A program made the position numbers and the translations under genes. 7,772 bases of DNA, taken from Bacteroidales bacterium. Its GTDB lineage: Bacteria; Bacteroidota; Bacteroidia; Bacteroidales; WCHB1-69. Location of the stretch: contig JAIRTU010000271.1 in the NCBI GenBank assembly GCA_031254735.1, forward strand, positions 1 through 7,772, read 5' to 3'. Position 1 is the first letter of the stretch; every line of letters starts with the position of its first letter. Below, piece by piece: positions 1 to 6,340 of this stretch. The notes below the pieces were generated by a model, which saw only the letters and a list, made by a program, of their open reading frames with translations, was not told the DNA's origin and ran no database searches.

Positions 1-335
1 TCGGCGGGCAAAGCAAACGGTTCCACATCTTCGTTGTTCGGTTTTGCGAGCAGGGCAATAATTTCTTCCTGCAAAATTTTATGCAATTCGTCTGTTCCCA
101 GATATTTATCTTTTGCCACACGCGCATTAATCCGTTCGATGATTTTCAATGTGGTTTCCACACCCACGTCCGACGTAACCAAAGCCTCTTCCAAAGCGTC
201 CAATACATCATCGTCCACCGTATTTTTCCCTATGATTGTCCGCGACAATCTGGCAAAGAAATTTTCTTTGGTTTTTTCCAAGCCTCTATTAAGGTCTTCT
301 TTTTTTTCTTTATTAAAAAAGGATAATAAACCCAT
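1..335 (-). CDS. ftsY: FtsY, signal recognition particle receptor (N-terminal part, cut by window edge)
   Basis: FtsY is the GTPase receptor that docks the SRP-ribosome complex at the inner membrane for co-translational insertion of membrane proteins. The ATG at 335-333 on the minus strand opens a frame that stays open for 111 codons to the window edge. The translation begins MGLLSFFNKEKKEDLNRGLE and continues through LSRTIIGK, a run of acidic residues (VDDD), LEEALVTSDVGVETT and IIERIN. This is the helical N domain of FtsY. There is almost no acidic A domain, which is common outside enterobacteria. The first ~20 residues (FF plus lysines) resemble the amphipathic membrane-binding helix. The G domain with the GTP-binding loops lies outside the window. 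No Shine-Dalgarno is seen, and the leader is AT-rich. A promoter of Bacteroidota type lies about 65 bp upstream, so the gene is probably transcribed separately from the lipase gene behind it. The match rests on remembered family motifs. Confidence 0.9.
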   Translation of the reverse strand, partial: MGLLSFFNKEKKEDLNRGLEKTKENFFARLSRTIIGKNTVDDDVLDALEEALVTSDVGVETTLKIIERINARVAKDKYLGTDELHKILQEEIIALLAKPNNEDVEPFALPA

Positions 336-400
336 AAATATTATATTAATCGATTATTAAAACACTAAGAAACATTCCGTAACGATTGTTTCATCAGCTG

Positions 401-433
401 CAAAGATAGTACTTTTCTGCCAATCAATGCAAA
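401..433 (-). promoter_or_regulatory. Promoter of ftsY (Bacteroidota type)
   Basis: Read on the minus strand, there is a TTTG (433-430), a 21-bp gap, then TATCTTTG (408-401), which fits the -7 consensus TAnnTTTG. Published Bacteroides promoters have a spacing of about 19-23 bp. Transcription would start near 397, giving a leader of about 60 nt before the ftsY ATG. Confidence 0.6.
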
Positions 434-497
434 TAAATGTGATTTTGCCCTTCTAAAATCCCTAAACGGAAAATAGATGTCCTTTCGCAACGTCAAC

Positions 498-529
498 AAG
501 GCAGGAGATTTACGGCATCGTCCTGCTTT
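498..529 (-). terminator. Hairpin over the stop codon of the lipase gene, possible weak terminator
   Basis: GCAGGA (501-506) and TCCTGC (521-526) are perfect 6-bp arms around a 14-nt loop that contains the lipase stop codon. Read on the minus strand, the hairpin is followed by CTTGTTG rather than a strong U-run, so it is a poor intrinsic terminator. The T-run lies on the plus-strand side, where no gene needs it. It may instead protect the mRNA 3' end. The rest of the lipase-ftsY gap (336-509) holds only the ftsY promoter and leader. Confidence 0.25.
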
Positions 530-1778
530 TTAACCTGATTTCGTTGTCCGTAGCCTGCAACCGCCCAAGCACTACCTCTACATATAAAGGTAGAGTGGTG
601 GTGTGGTCGCCGCCGGATTGCACGAAAGATGCTACCTTGCAGCCTTTGCGACGCATGGCGTTGTAGATGTTCTCCGAGTTGATCGGGTATACCCAACTGT
701 CGGCGTCGCCCCAGACAAAAATCAGGCTGTCTTTCGGGACAAAATCTACCAGAGAATTTTTTCGTGAGATACGGATAAATTCATCGTCTGTTTCGTTCAA
801 TACGCCGGAGACAAAGTCGGGGTGAAACAGCTCTGTCGCCACATTATGAATCGGCAAATTGGCGGTTTCGATACTATAATAGGCAAGGTTGTAGCCAATG
901 GATTGCAGTAAGGCGTGGTCTGTTTCCGAAAAAATATCCGCGTAGGCTTTCGAGTACCGAAAGTCCTTTTTATACATTTCCAACACCCACAGGTAGCTCG
1001 ACAACATGCGCAAATCCAAAGGTTGCGGATTGACTATCACTTCTTTGGAAAACGCTTCCAAGTCGTAAGCACCGCCGCCGGCAACGTTTTTGCACACCTG
1101 TAATCCTTCCGACGGATTGTTGTCAATAGTCTTGTGCAGAGCTACGGCAGCGTAACCTCCTTCGGAGTAGCCGGTGATGAAAATCTGGTTGTTGAAAGGC
1201 AGGGCAATCGAGTCTGCCGCATATTCTTTGAAGGCGCGGATAAAGTCCAGCCCCACTTGCCCCAGCGATTCTCCGTGCATGTATGGGTGCGTAACAGATT
1301 GACTTTCACCGTAGCCGATATAGTCGGGCAGCAGCAGGGCGCAATTGAACGCCGAGACTATCGTCATGCCCAGAAAAACGTCCATCAACGCCGGCAAAGG
1401 GTTTTTGATGTCCTTTGACGGTGCGCTGTTGCGGTCGCCATACGAGGCGTGATTGAGTACTACAAGCGGAAAATGAGGGTTGTAATTTTCGGGTATCAGC
1501 AACGCCCCCGAAGCGTTTATTTTGTTTCCTTTCGGGTATTCGGTGGTGTATACTACGCTAAACGACCGCACATCACTTTGCATGAGCGGTGCATACTGTC
1601 CGTAACCCTGACTGCCGAGAGCGAACTTCAACAGTTCTTTATTCATGGTGTTGCCGACTTCTGTCCGCACAAGATAATTGTCCGGCACAAGGTTATCGTC
1701 TTGTGCAGGCTGTGGTTCTTTCACTTCTTTGGTACATGCCACCAACAGCAGCAGAATGGGGATAAATAACTTTTTCAT
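510..1778 (-). CDS. Exported lipoprotein of the alpha/beta-hydrolase fold, lipase/esterase type
   Basis: This 422-residue protein starts MKKLFIPILLLLVAC, a lipoprotein signal with Cys15 as the lipidated residue, so the mature enzyme is membrane-anchored. Cys15 is followed by TKE. A charged stretch just after the cysteine can mark surface-exported lipoproteins in Bacteroidota, but this is suggestive only. The hydrolase core runs from about residue 70 to 400. The oxyanion-side strand is LVVLNHASYG (104-113), then comes LLLPDYIGYG (148-157). The nucleophile elbow is GYSEGG with Ser205. The acid is in WGDADSWVYP, with Asp360 best placed, and His392 lies in GGDHTTT. All three catalytic residues are therefore present. 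The pattern of PDYxGYG, then HPY, then GYSEGG resembles the secretory lipase and related esterase families. The substrate (lipid ester, acylated sugar or peptide) cannot be told. The start is supported by the signal sequence and an AAGGA-like site 4 bp upstream. It appears to be a single-gene unit with its own promoter. Confidence 0.85.
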   Translation of the reverse strand: MKKLFIPILLLLVACTKEVKEPQPAQDDNLVPDNYLVRTEVGNTMNKELLKFALGSQGYGQYAPLMQSDVRSFSVVYTTEYPKGNKINASGALLIPENYNPHFPLVVLNHASYGDRNSAPSKDIKNPLPALMDVFLGMTIVSAFNCALLLPDYIGYGESQSVTHPYMHGESLGQVGLDFIRAFKEYAADSIALPFNNQIFITGYSEGGYAAVALHKTIDNNPSEGLQVCKNVAGGGAYDLEAFSKEVIVNPQPLDLRMLSSYLWVLEMYKKDFRYSKAYADIFSETDHALLQSIGYNLAYYSIETANLPIHNVATELFHPDFVSGVLNETDDEFIRISRKNSLVDFVPKDSLIFVWGDADSWVYPINSENIYNAMRRKGCKVASFVQSGGDHTTTLPLYVEVVLGRLQATDNEIRLKSRTMP

Positions 1779-1902
1779 TTCCTTTTACTTTTTAATTTCT
1801 GATTAATTTATACGTTTACTTTGTTTAAAGTTCCTAATGCCTGTTGCCTCCCTTGACTGAAATATTTTACTGTTTTCTATTTCACCTCCACCGGAAGACG
1901 GG

Positions 1903-1910
1903 CAAAAGTA
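1903..1910 (-). promoter_or_regulatory. Candidate -7 element for the lipase gene
   Basis: On the minus strand this reads TACTTTTG, an exact fit to TAnnTTTG. The expected TTTG about 19-21 bp upstream is not clear; only a TTAA is there. Transcription would start near 1899 and leave an untranslated leader of about 120 nt. The same octamer serves the tRNA cluster at 2104-2111. Confidence 0.45.
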
Positions 1911-1970
1911 ACATTTTTTTAAATACGGTTAACCCATTTTTTTAGAAAACATTAATTTTTCTTTCTGCCC

Positions 1971-2019
1971 GAGCTGTGATTTTTGTCTGAACTGGGATTT
2001 GTGGGATTAGTGGGATTGT
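1971..2019. repeat. Degenerate 9-bp-period repeat built on TGGGATT
   Basis: TGGGATT occurs three times in tandem at exact 9-bp spacing (1993, 2002, 2011). The preceding stretch shows the same unit in decayed form: GAGCTGTGATTTTTG (1971-1985) and GAACTGGGATTTGTG (1989-2003) match at 12 of 15 positions, 18 bp (two periods) apart. It lies outside genes, upstream of the tRNA promoter. From memory, similar strings with TCTGAA followed by several GGATT units are scattered in intergenic DNA of Bacteroidota and some other bacteria. Whether this is such a copy has to be tested by search. Confidence 0.6.
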
Positions 2020-2103
2020 GTTCTGTCGTTTCTTCGCAGCGTTATTATTCACTGATCGAATAATTTTTTTTTGTAATGCCTCCTGTCGTAAGAAAAAAAA
2101 TTG

Positions 2104-2111
2104 TACTTTTG
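2104..2111 (+). promoter_or_regulatory. Promoter (-7 element) of the tRNA cluster
   Basis: TACTTTTG fits TAnnTTTG exactly. It lies 21 bp before the first tRNA gene, so transcription would begin around 2115 with a short 5' leader to be removed by RNase P. A good -33 TTTG is absent at normal spacing: the TTTG at 2070-2073 is 30 bp away, and the sequence at 2082-2085 is only CCTG. Confidence 0.55.
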
Positions 2112-2132
2112 CAATCTCTCAGAGAGAGACCT

Positions 2133-2205
<73 letters not shown>

Positions 2206-2224
2206 CAGAATACTATAAATGAAT

Positions 2225-2309
2225 GCCTTGGTGGTGGAATTGGTAGACACGCGGGACTTAAAATCCCGTGACCATTGCGGTCGTGCGGGTTCAAGTCCCG
2301 CCCGAGGTA
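2225..2309 (+). tRNA. tRNA-Leu (anticodon UAA)
   Basis: This is an 85-nt class II tRNA with a long variable arm. The acceptor GCCTTGG (2225-2231) pairs with CCGAGGT (2302-2308), allowing G-U pairs at the first and fifth positions. The discriminator is A2309, as for leucine. The anticodon stem CGGGA/TCCCG encloses CTTAAAA, giving anticodon TAA at 2259-2261. The T arm carries GGTTCAAGTCC. CCA is not encoded. It lies 19 bp after the first tRNA-Gly and 7 bp before the second, so one primary transcript is likely. Confidence 0.97.
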
Positions 2310-2316
2310 CAACATT

Positions 2317-2389
<73 letters not shown>

Positions 2390-2391
2390 CT

Positions 2392-2418
2392 AAAAAAGGG
2401 TCGAGCAGACTCTTTTTT
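2392..2418 (+). terminator. Terminator-like hairpin after the tRNA cluster
   Basis: AAAAAAGGGTC (2392-2402) pairs with GACTCTTTTTT (2408-2418), giving an 11-bp stem with one G-U pair around the 5-nt loop GAGCA. The 3' arm supplies the U-run expected for Rho-independent termination. The GC-containing core is short (5 bp), so termination may be incomplete. This matters because ispE starts only 17 bp after the T-run. Confidence 0.7.
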
Positions 2419-2435
2419 GTTTACTAATATAATGT

Positions 2436-3251
2436 ATGATGATTGTTTTCCCTTCCTGTAAAATAAATATAGGCTTGCATATCCTCGACAAGCGGACAGA
2501 CGGATTTCATAACATAGAAACCATTTTTTATCCGATAAACCAACTTTCAGATGTGCTGGAAATAACTCCCAATTCAACAAAAAAATCTTTCACGCAAAAA
2601 GGAATTTTAATTGAACATCAACAGGAAAACCTTGTTGAAAAGGCTTGTCGGCTGTTGGAAAAGCATTACGATATTCCTCCGACAGATATATTTCTCTACA
2701 AAAAAATCCCTGTCGGATCGGGTTTGGGCGGCGGTTCTTCCGATGCGGCATATACGCTGAAACTGTTGAATACGCTTTTTAAACTTGAATTGAATACCAC
2801 TCAACTGGAACAGTATGCCGCACAATTGGGCAGCGACTGTCCTTTTTTTATCGATAATATTCCTGCTTTGGGAACAGGCAAAGGTGAGCAACTTTCGCCC
2901 TGTCGTCTTCCGCAATTGTCCGAGAAATATATTGTGATTGTCAAACCCGATATTCAGATTTCTACGGCAGAAGCCTATCGACATTGCACGCCTGTTCAAC
3001 GGAACGTTTCATTGCGGGAGACAGTAAAAAATCCTTTGCCGTTATGGAAAGATTTGTTGGAAAACGATTTTGAAAAAACGCTGTTTCCCTGTTATCCGAA
3101 GTTGAAAAAACTAAAAGAATATTTGTATGACCAAGGAGCGATATATGCGTCTCTGTCGGGAAGCGGTGCGGCACTGTTTGGCATATTTGCCGACAAACCA
3201 CATTTACAAAACATTGAAAAAGGCTGTTTTCTCTTTCAAGGAAAACTATAA
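2436..3251 (+). CDS. ispE: IspE, 4-diphosphocytidyl-2-C-methyl-D-erythritol kinase
   Basis: IspE is a cytosolic GHMP-family kinase. It uses ATP to phosphorylate the 2-hydroxyl of CDP-methylerythritol, the fourth step of the MEP (non-mevalonate) route to isoprenoids. The 271-residue protein has all family motifs: the start CKINIGLHIL with catalytic Lys9; the ATP loop PVGSGLGGGSSDAA (92-105); LGSDCPFF with the proposed catalytic Asp134; and the C-terminal glycine-rich ASLSGSGAALFGIF (238-251). The length is normal (about 255-290). ATG codons at 2436 and 2439 are adjacent in frame. Many homologues start Met-Ile, so 2439 is an equally good start. No Shine-Dalgarno is seen. No promoter of the usual type fits between the tRNA hairpin and the start, so expression may depend on read-through from the tRNA promoter. 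The 133-bp gap to the next gene, which has its own promoter, suggests the unit ends here. Confidence 0.95.
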   Translation: MMIVFPSCKINIGLHILDKRTDGFHNIETIFYPINQLSDVLEITPNSTKKSFTQKGILIEHQQENLVEKACRLLEKHYDIPPTDIFLYKKIPVGSGLGGGSSDAAYTLKLLNTLFKLELNTTQLEQYAAQLGSDCPFFIDNIPALGTGKGEQLSPCRLPQLSEKYIVIVKPDIQISTAEAYRHCTPVQRNVSLRETVKNPLPLWKDLLENDFEKTLFPCYPKLKKLKEYLYDQGAIYASLSGSGAALFGIFADKPHLQNIEKGCFLFQGKL

Positions 3252-3347
3252 ACAGACATTGTATTAAGAAAAACGTTCCGAAAAATCGGCAGCAGCCGGA
3301 CAAAATCCTATAAACATTCTTCTGTTCAAAACTAAAAGATATTTTGG

Positions 3348-3378
3348 TTTGTTATCTCTTAAATTTTTTCTTCCTTTG
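3348..3378 (+). promoter_or_regulatory. Candidate promoter of the GH3/serine hydrolase gene
   Basis: TTTG (3348-3351) is followed, after exactly 19 bp, by TTCCTTTG (3371-3378), one base away from TAnnTTTG. Transcription would begin around 3382, almost at the ATG at 3385, so the mRNA would be leaderless or nearly so. The one mismatch and the tight position leave this open. Confidence 0.45.
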
Positions 3379-3384
3379 CAGGTA

Positions 3385-6303
3385 ATGAAAAAACACATCA
3401 TAAAAATTGTATCTATCGCAATTGTCCCTGTTTTGTTTTGGGGCGGAACATTTGTCGGCAAGAAAGAAGTCGTTTTTGACCATACAAAGCCGTCATGGGC
3501 AGATTCTGTCTTGCAGACGCTGACCTTGGAAGAGAAAATTGCTCAACTGATTTCCATACGGGCGCATTCCAATAAAAATCAATCGTACAATCAAGAGATT
3601 GTAAAGCAGGTAGAAAAATACCAAGTTGGCGGGGTGTGCTTCTTTCAGGGTGGTCCTGCCCGTCAAGCGATACTGACCAATCGAATGCAGGAAGTGAGTA
3701 AAATCCCTTTGATGGTTTCCATCGACGGTGAATGGGGTTTGGCAATGCGGCTGGACAGCGTGAATCTGTATCCGCGTCAGATGGCGTTGGGTGCAAGTCG
3801 GGATTTGAATGGAATTTACCGCATGGGAAATATTATCGCCGAGCAATGCAAGCGTACAGGCGTGCATGTGAACTTTGCCCCCTGTGTCGATGTGAATACA
3901 AGTCCCGACAATCCGGTTATCGGCAGCCGTTCGTTCGGGTCTTCGCCGCAATGGGTGGCTCGCTGTGGAATTGCTTACGGAAAAGGCATGCAAGACCACG
4001 GCGTAATGGCTTGTGCCAAACATTTCCCCGGACATGGCGACACCAAAGACGATTCGCATTATGCTCTCCCTGTCATTACGCACGATACAGAGCATTTGCA
4101 GCAGATAGAATTGTACCCTTTTCGAGAGTTGATACAATCGGGCGTTGATGCAATTATGATCAGTCATCTCAATATTCCGTCTTTGGACAGTGCCGAGACG
4201 TCGATCGCGACCGCTTCGTACCAAATTACAACGGAATTGTTGCAAAACAAAATGAAATTCAACGGTTTGATTTTTACCGATGGATTGGAGATGAAAGGAA
4301 TTGCAAATTATTACCAAACAGGCGATTTGGAAGTGCAGGTGTTGAAAGCCGGTTGTGATGTGCTGCTTCTCCCCGGCAATTTGGATATTGTCATTCCCGC
4401 TATTTTAGAGGCAATCAAACAGGGGGTGCTGTCGGAAAGCGAGATTGACAAAAAATGTTTGAAAGTGTTGAAGATGAAAGAAAAATATGTTCTTCCGCAA
4501 GCCAAACCTGTTTCTGTCGAAAACATTGTCGATGATCTTAATTCGCCGCAGGCAGCAGCAATCTACAAACAACTGACAGAGCATTCCATAACGGTTTTGC
4601 AGAACAAAAATCATATCCTTCCTTTTAAAGAAGAACAGACAAAGAAAATTGTGCATCTTCGTGCCGACAAAGGGAACTCGAATGTGCTTCAAAAGACGTT
4701 AGCCGATTATATGGATATTGTCAGTTACCGGGAGAAAAACGATTTTAAAGAAAACACCGCATCCGCGTTTGCCAAAGTGAAAGACGCCGATTATGTGATT
4801 GTCAGCCTGCACAACACCTCTCAATATGCTCGCAACAATTACGCTCTGCAACCAAAAACCATTTGGTTTTTAGACAGTCTTACCAAAGAAAAAGAGGTTA
4901 TCTTGGTGATTATGAACAATCCGTACTGTCTGGAATTTATTCCTTTCTCCGAGCGTTTTGCGGCTATTGTGCTTGCCTATCATTCGGTTGACCTTGCGGA
5001 AGAAGCTGTGGGGAAAGTGCTTTGCGGAGCGATTCCCGCACAGGGAAAACTGCCCATTGCATTGACCCGTTACGCCGTCGGGACAGGTGTTGAATGGAAA
5101 GCGACAAAAGATTTGCAGGAAGAAGAAACAAATGTATATCTGAAAAAGATAGATGAGATTGCTCAAAACGGCATAAGACAAAAAGCGTATCCGGGTTGCA
5201 GGGTTTTGCTGTATCACAAAGATAAAATTGTCTACAACAAAGCTTTTGGGACGTTTGGCTATACCGACGCCACGCCTGTTTTGCAAAATACGGTTTACGA
5301 TATTGCTTCAATCACCAAAATTGCCGCCACTACGCTTGCGGTGATGAAACTGTATGATGAGGGCAAAATAGAGGTGAAAAACAAGCTCTCCGATTATCTT
5401 CCTTATCTGAAAAATACAAACAAACAATCGATCACTGTCGCCGAAATAATGACCCACACTGCCGGTCTTCAAGCATGGATTCCTTTTTATACCCAAACAT
5501 TATTGCCAAACAACACATTAAATCCCACTGTTTTCAACAATCATCTTTCCGATGAATTTCCTGTTCAGGTGTGTGAAAATCTGTATATAAAAAAGAATTA
5601 CAAAGACACGATCGTGCGTCAGATAATCGAAAGTAAGTTGCGACCCAATAAACATTATCTGTACAGCGATTTGGGCTTTTATCTGCTTGCCGACTTGGTG
5701 AAGACCGTTTCGGGGAAGACTTTGGATAAATATGTGGAAGAGGCTTTTTATGCTCGCATGGGCTTGTCGCACATACTGTTCAATCCTTTAACGCAATTCG
5801 AGTTGAAAGATATTCCTCCTTCGGAAAACGATGTGGCGTTTCGCAAACAGCTCATTCAAGGGTTTGTGCATGATCAGGGTGCGGCGATGTTGGGAGGCGT
5901 TTCGGGGCATGCGGGATTGTTTGCTTCGGCAGATGATTTGCTTGCGGTTTTAAAAATGCTGTTGCACAAAGGCGTCTACAACGGCGAACGCTACCTTTCT
6001 AAAAAGACAATCGATTATTTCACATCGTATTATTATCATCAGGGGAATTGCCGTCGAGGATTGGGTTTCGACAAGCCCGCACGAGACAACAGCCCAAGTC
6101 CTTGCAGCAAGTTTGCCTCGGAACAAAGCTACGGACACAGCGGATTTACGGGAACGTTCGTCTGGGTTGATCCGAAATACGATTTGGTGTACATTTTCCT
6201 TTCCAACCGCATACACCCCCTTGCGGAAAACAGAAAGATCACCCAACTGAATATCCGAACAGAAATTCAAGATATGTTTTATCAATATATCAAAGAAAAA
6301 TAA
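3385..6303 (+). CDS. Exported fusion: NagZ-like GH3 beta-N-acetylglucosaminidase plus beta-lactamase-family serine hydrolase
   Basis: This 972-residue protein has three parts. Residues 1-24 are a basic, hydrophobic export signal (MKKHIIKIVSIAIVPVLFW) with no lipobox and no clear AxA site, so it could be cleaved or remain an anchor. Residues ~40-370 are a GH3 barrel of the NagZ class, with KHFPGHGDT (212-220), the DSH dyad Asp223/His225 and nucleophile Asp299 in FTDGLEM. The substrate strand reads DGEWGLAMR (114-122) in place of the more usual DQEGG. Residues ~400-560 are a GH3 C-terminal-like sandwich ending GKLPIAL. Residues ~585-970 are a PF00144 serine hydrolase with SITK (Ser642, Lys645), HTAGL (691), YSD (Tyr760) and GHSGFTGT (917-924). 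All expected catalytic residues are present. In Bacillus, NagZ and the PF00144 amidase AmiE are separate neighbours that together cut muropeptides, so by analogy this enzyme would remove GlcNAc and then the peptide, in the periplasm. An esterase or peptidase role for the second half is possible. The ATG at 3385 is preferred over a TTG 36 bp upstream because the signal sequence starts there. Confidence 0.9.
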   Translation: MKKHIIKIVSIAIVPVLFWGGTFVGKKEVVFDHTKPSWADSVLQTLTLEEKIAQLISIRAHSNKNQSYNQEIVKQVEKYQVGGVCFFQGGPARQAILTNRMQEVSKIPLMVSIDGEWGLAMRLDSVNLYPRQMALGASRDLNGIYRMGNIIAEQCKRTGVHVNFAPCVDVNTSPDNPVIGSRSFGSSPQWVARCGIAYGKGMQDHGVMACAKHFPGHGDTKDDSHYALPVITHDTEHLQQIELYPFRELIQSGVDAIMISHLNIPSLDSAETSIATASYQITTELLQNKMKFNGLIFTDGLEMKGIANYYQTGDLEVQVLKAGCDVLLLPGNLDIVIPAILEAIKQGVLSESEIDKKCLKVLKMKEKYVLPQAKPVSVENIVDDLNSPQAAAIYKQLTEHSITVLQNKNHILPFKEEQTKKIVHLRADKGNSNVLQKTLADYMDIVSYREKNDFKENTASAFAKVKDADYVIVSLHNTSQYARNNYALQPKTIWFLDSLTKEKEVILVIMNNPYCLEFIPFSERFAAIVLAYHSVDLAEEAVGKVLCGAIPAQGKLPIALTRYAVGTGVEWKATKDLQEEETNVYLKKIDEIAQNGIRQKAYPGCRVLLYHKDKIVYNKAFGTFGYTDATPVLQNTVYDIASITKIAATTLAVMKLYDEGKIEVKNKLSDYLPYLKNTNKQSITVAEIMTHTAGLQAWIPFYTQTLLPNNTLNPTVFNNHLSDEFPVQVCENLYIKKNYKDTIVRQIIESKLRPNKHYLYSDLGFYLLADLVKTVSGKTLDKYVEEAFYARMGLSHILFNPLTQFELKDIPPSENDVAFRKQLIQGFVHDQGAAMLGGVSGHAGLFASADDLLAVLKMLLHKGVYNGERYLSKKTIDYFTSYYYHQGNCRRGLGFDKPARDNSPSPCSKFASEQSYGHSGFTGTFVWVDPKYDLVYIFLSNRIHPLAENRKITQLNIRTEIQDMFYQYIKEK

Positions 6304-6307
6304 TCGC

Positions 6308-6334
6308 TTACGCTGCGTAACGCTGTTTGTTTTT
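6308..6334. terminator. Small hairpin between convergent genes, possible bidirectional terminator
   Basis: TTACGC (6308-6313) and GCGTAA (6315-6320) form a perfect inverted repeat in the 37-bp gap between two convergent stop codons. As RNA, about 5 bp can pair around a 3-nt loop. T-rich sequence follows on both strands: TGTTTGTTTTT on plus, and ATTATTTTTC on minus. The location suits a shared terminator, but the stem is short. Confidence 0.4.
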
Positions 6335-6340
6335 GCAGGA

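Larger units (their letters stand above)
1779..2132. other. Gene-free region between lipase and tRNA genes
   Basis: These 354 bp separate the leftward lipase gene from the rightward tRNA cluster. They contain a candidate promoter for each direction, a leader of about 120 nt for the lipase, T-rich and A-rich runs around 1912-1960 and 2062-2100, and the 9-bp-period repeat at 1971-2019. No convincing small gene was found. The open frame from 2018 into the first tRNA gene is antisense/sense tRNA translation, not a gene. I recognise no riboswitch. Confidence 0.7.

Noticed and set aside
347..356. TAATCGATTA, a 10-bp palindrome in the ftsY leader
   Set aside because: Short, AT-rich and single; expected by chance in such DNA.
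2115..2127. TCTCTCAGAGAGA just before the first tRNA gene as an operator or hairpin
   Set aside because: The arms meet around a single base, so no RNA hairpin of useful size forms, and it is low-complexity. It is probably just the tRNA leader.
3278..3289. CCGA-AAAA-TCGG hairpin after ispE as a terminator
   Set aside because: The stem is only 4 bp and no T-run follows, so it does not qualify as an intrinsic terminator.
3349..3384. Upstream TTG start giving a 984-residue version of the fusion enzyme
   Set aside because: The added residues precede a normal Met-Lys-Lys signal sequence, and the candidate promoter overlaps this stretch, so the ATG at 3385 is the better start.
3493..4317. 274-codon open frame antisense to the GH3 domain
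   Set aside because: It lies wholly opposite a gene with intact catalytic motifs, has no recognisable domain, and is rich in Cys/His/Arg as expected for an antisense shadow.
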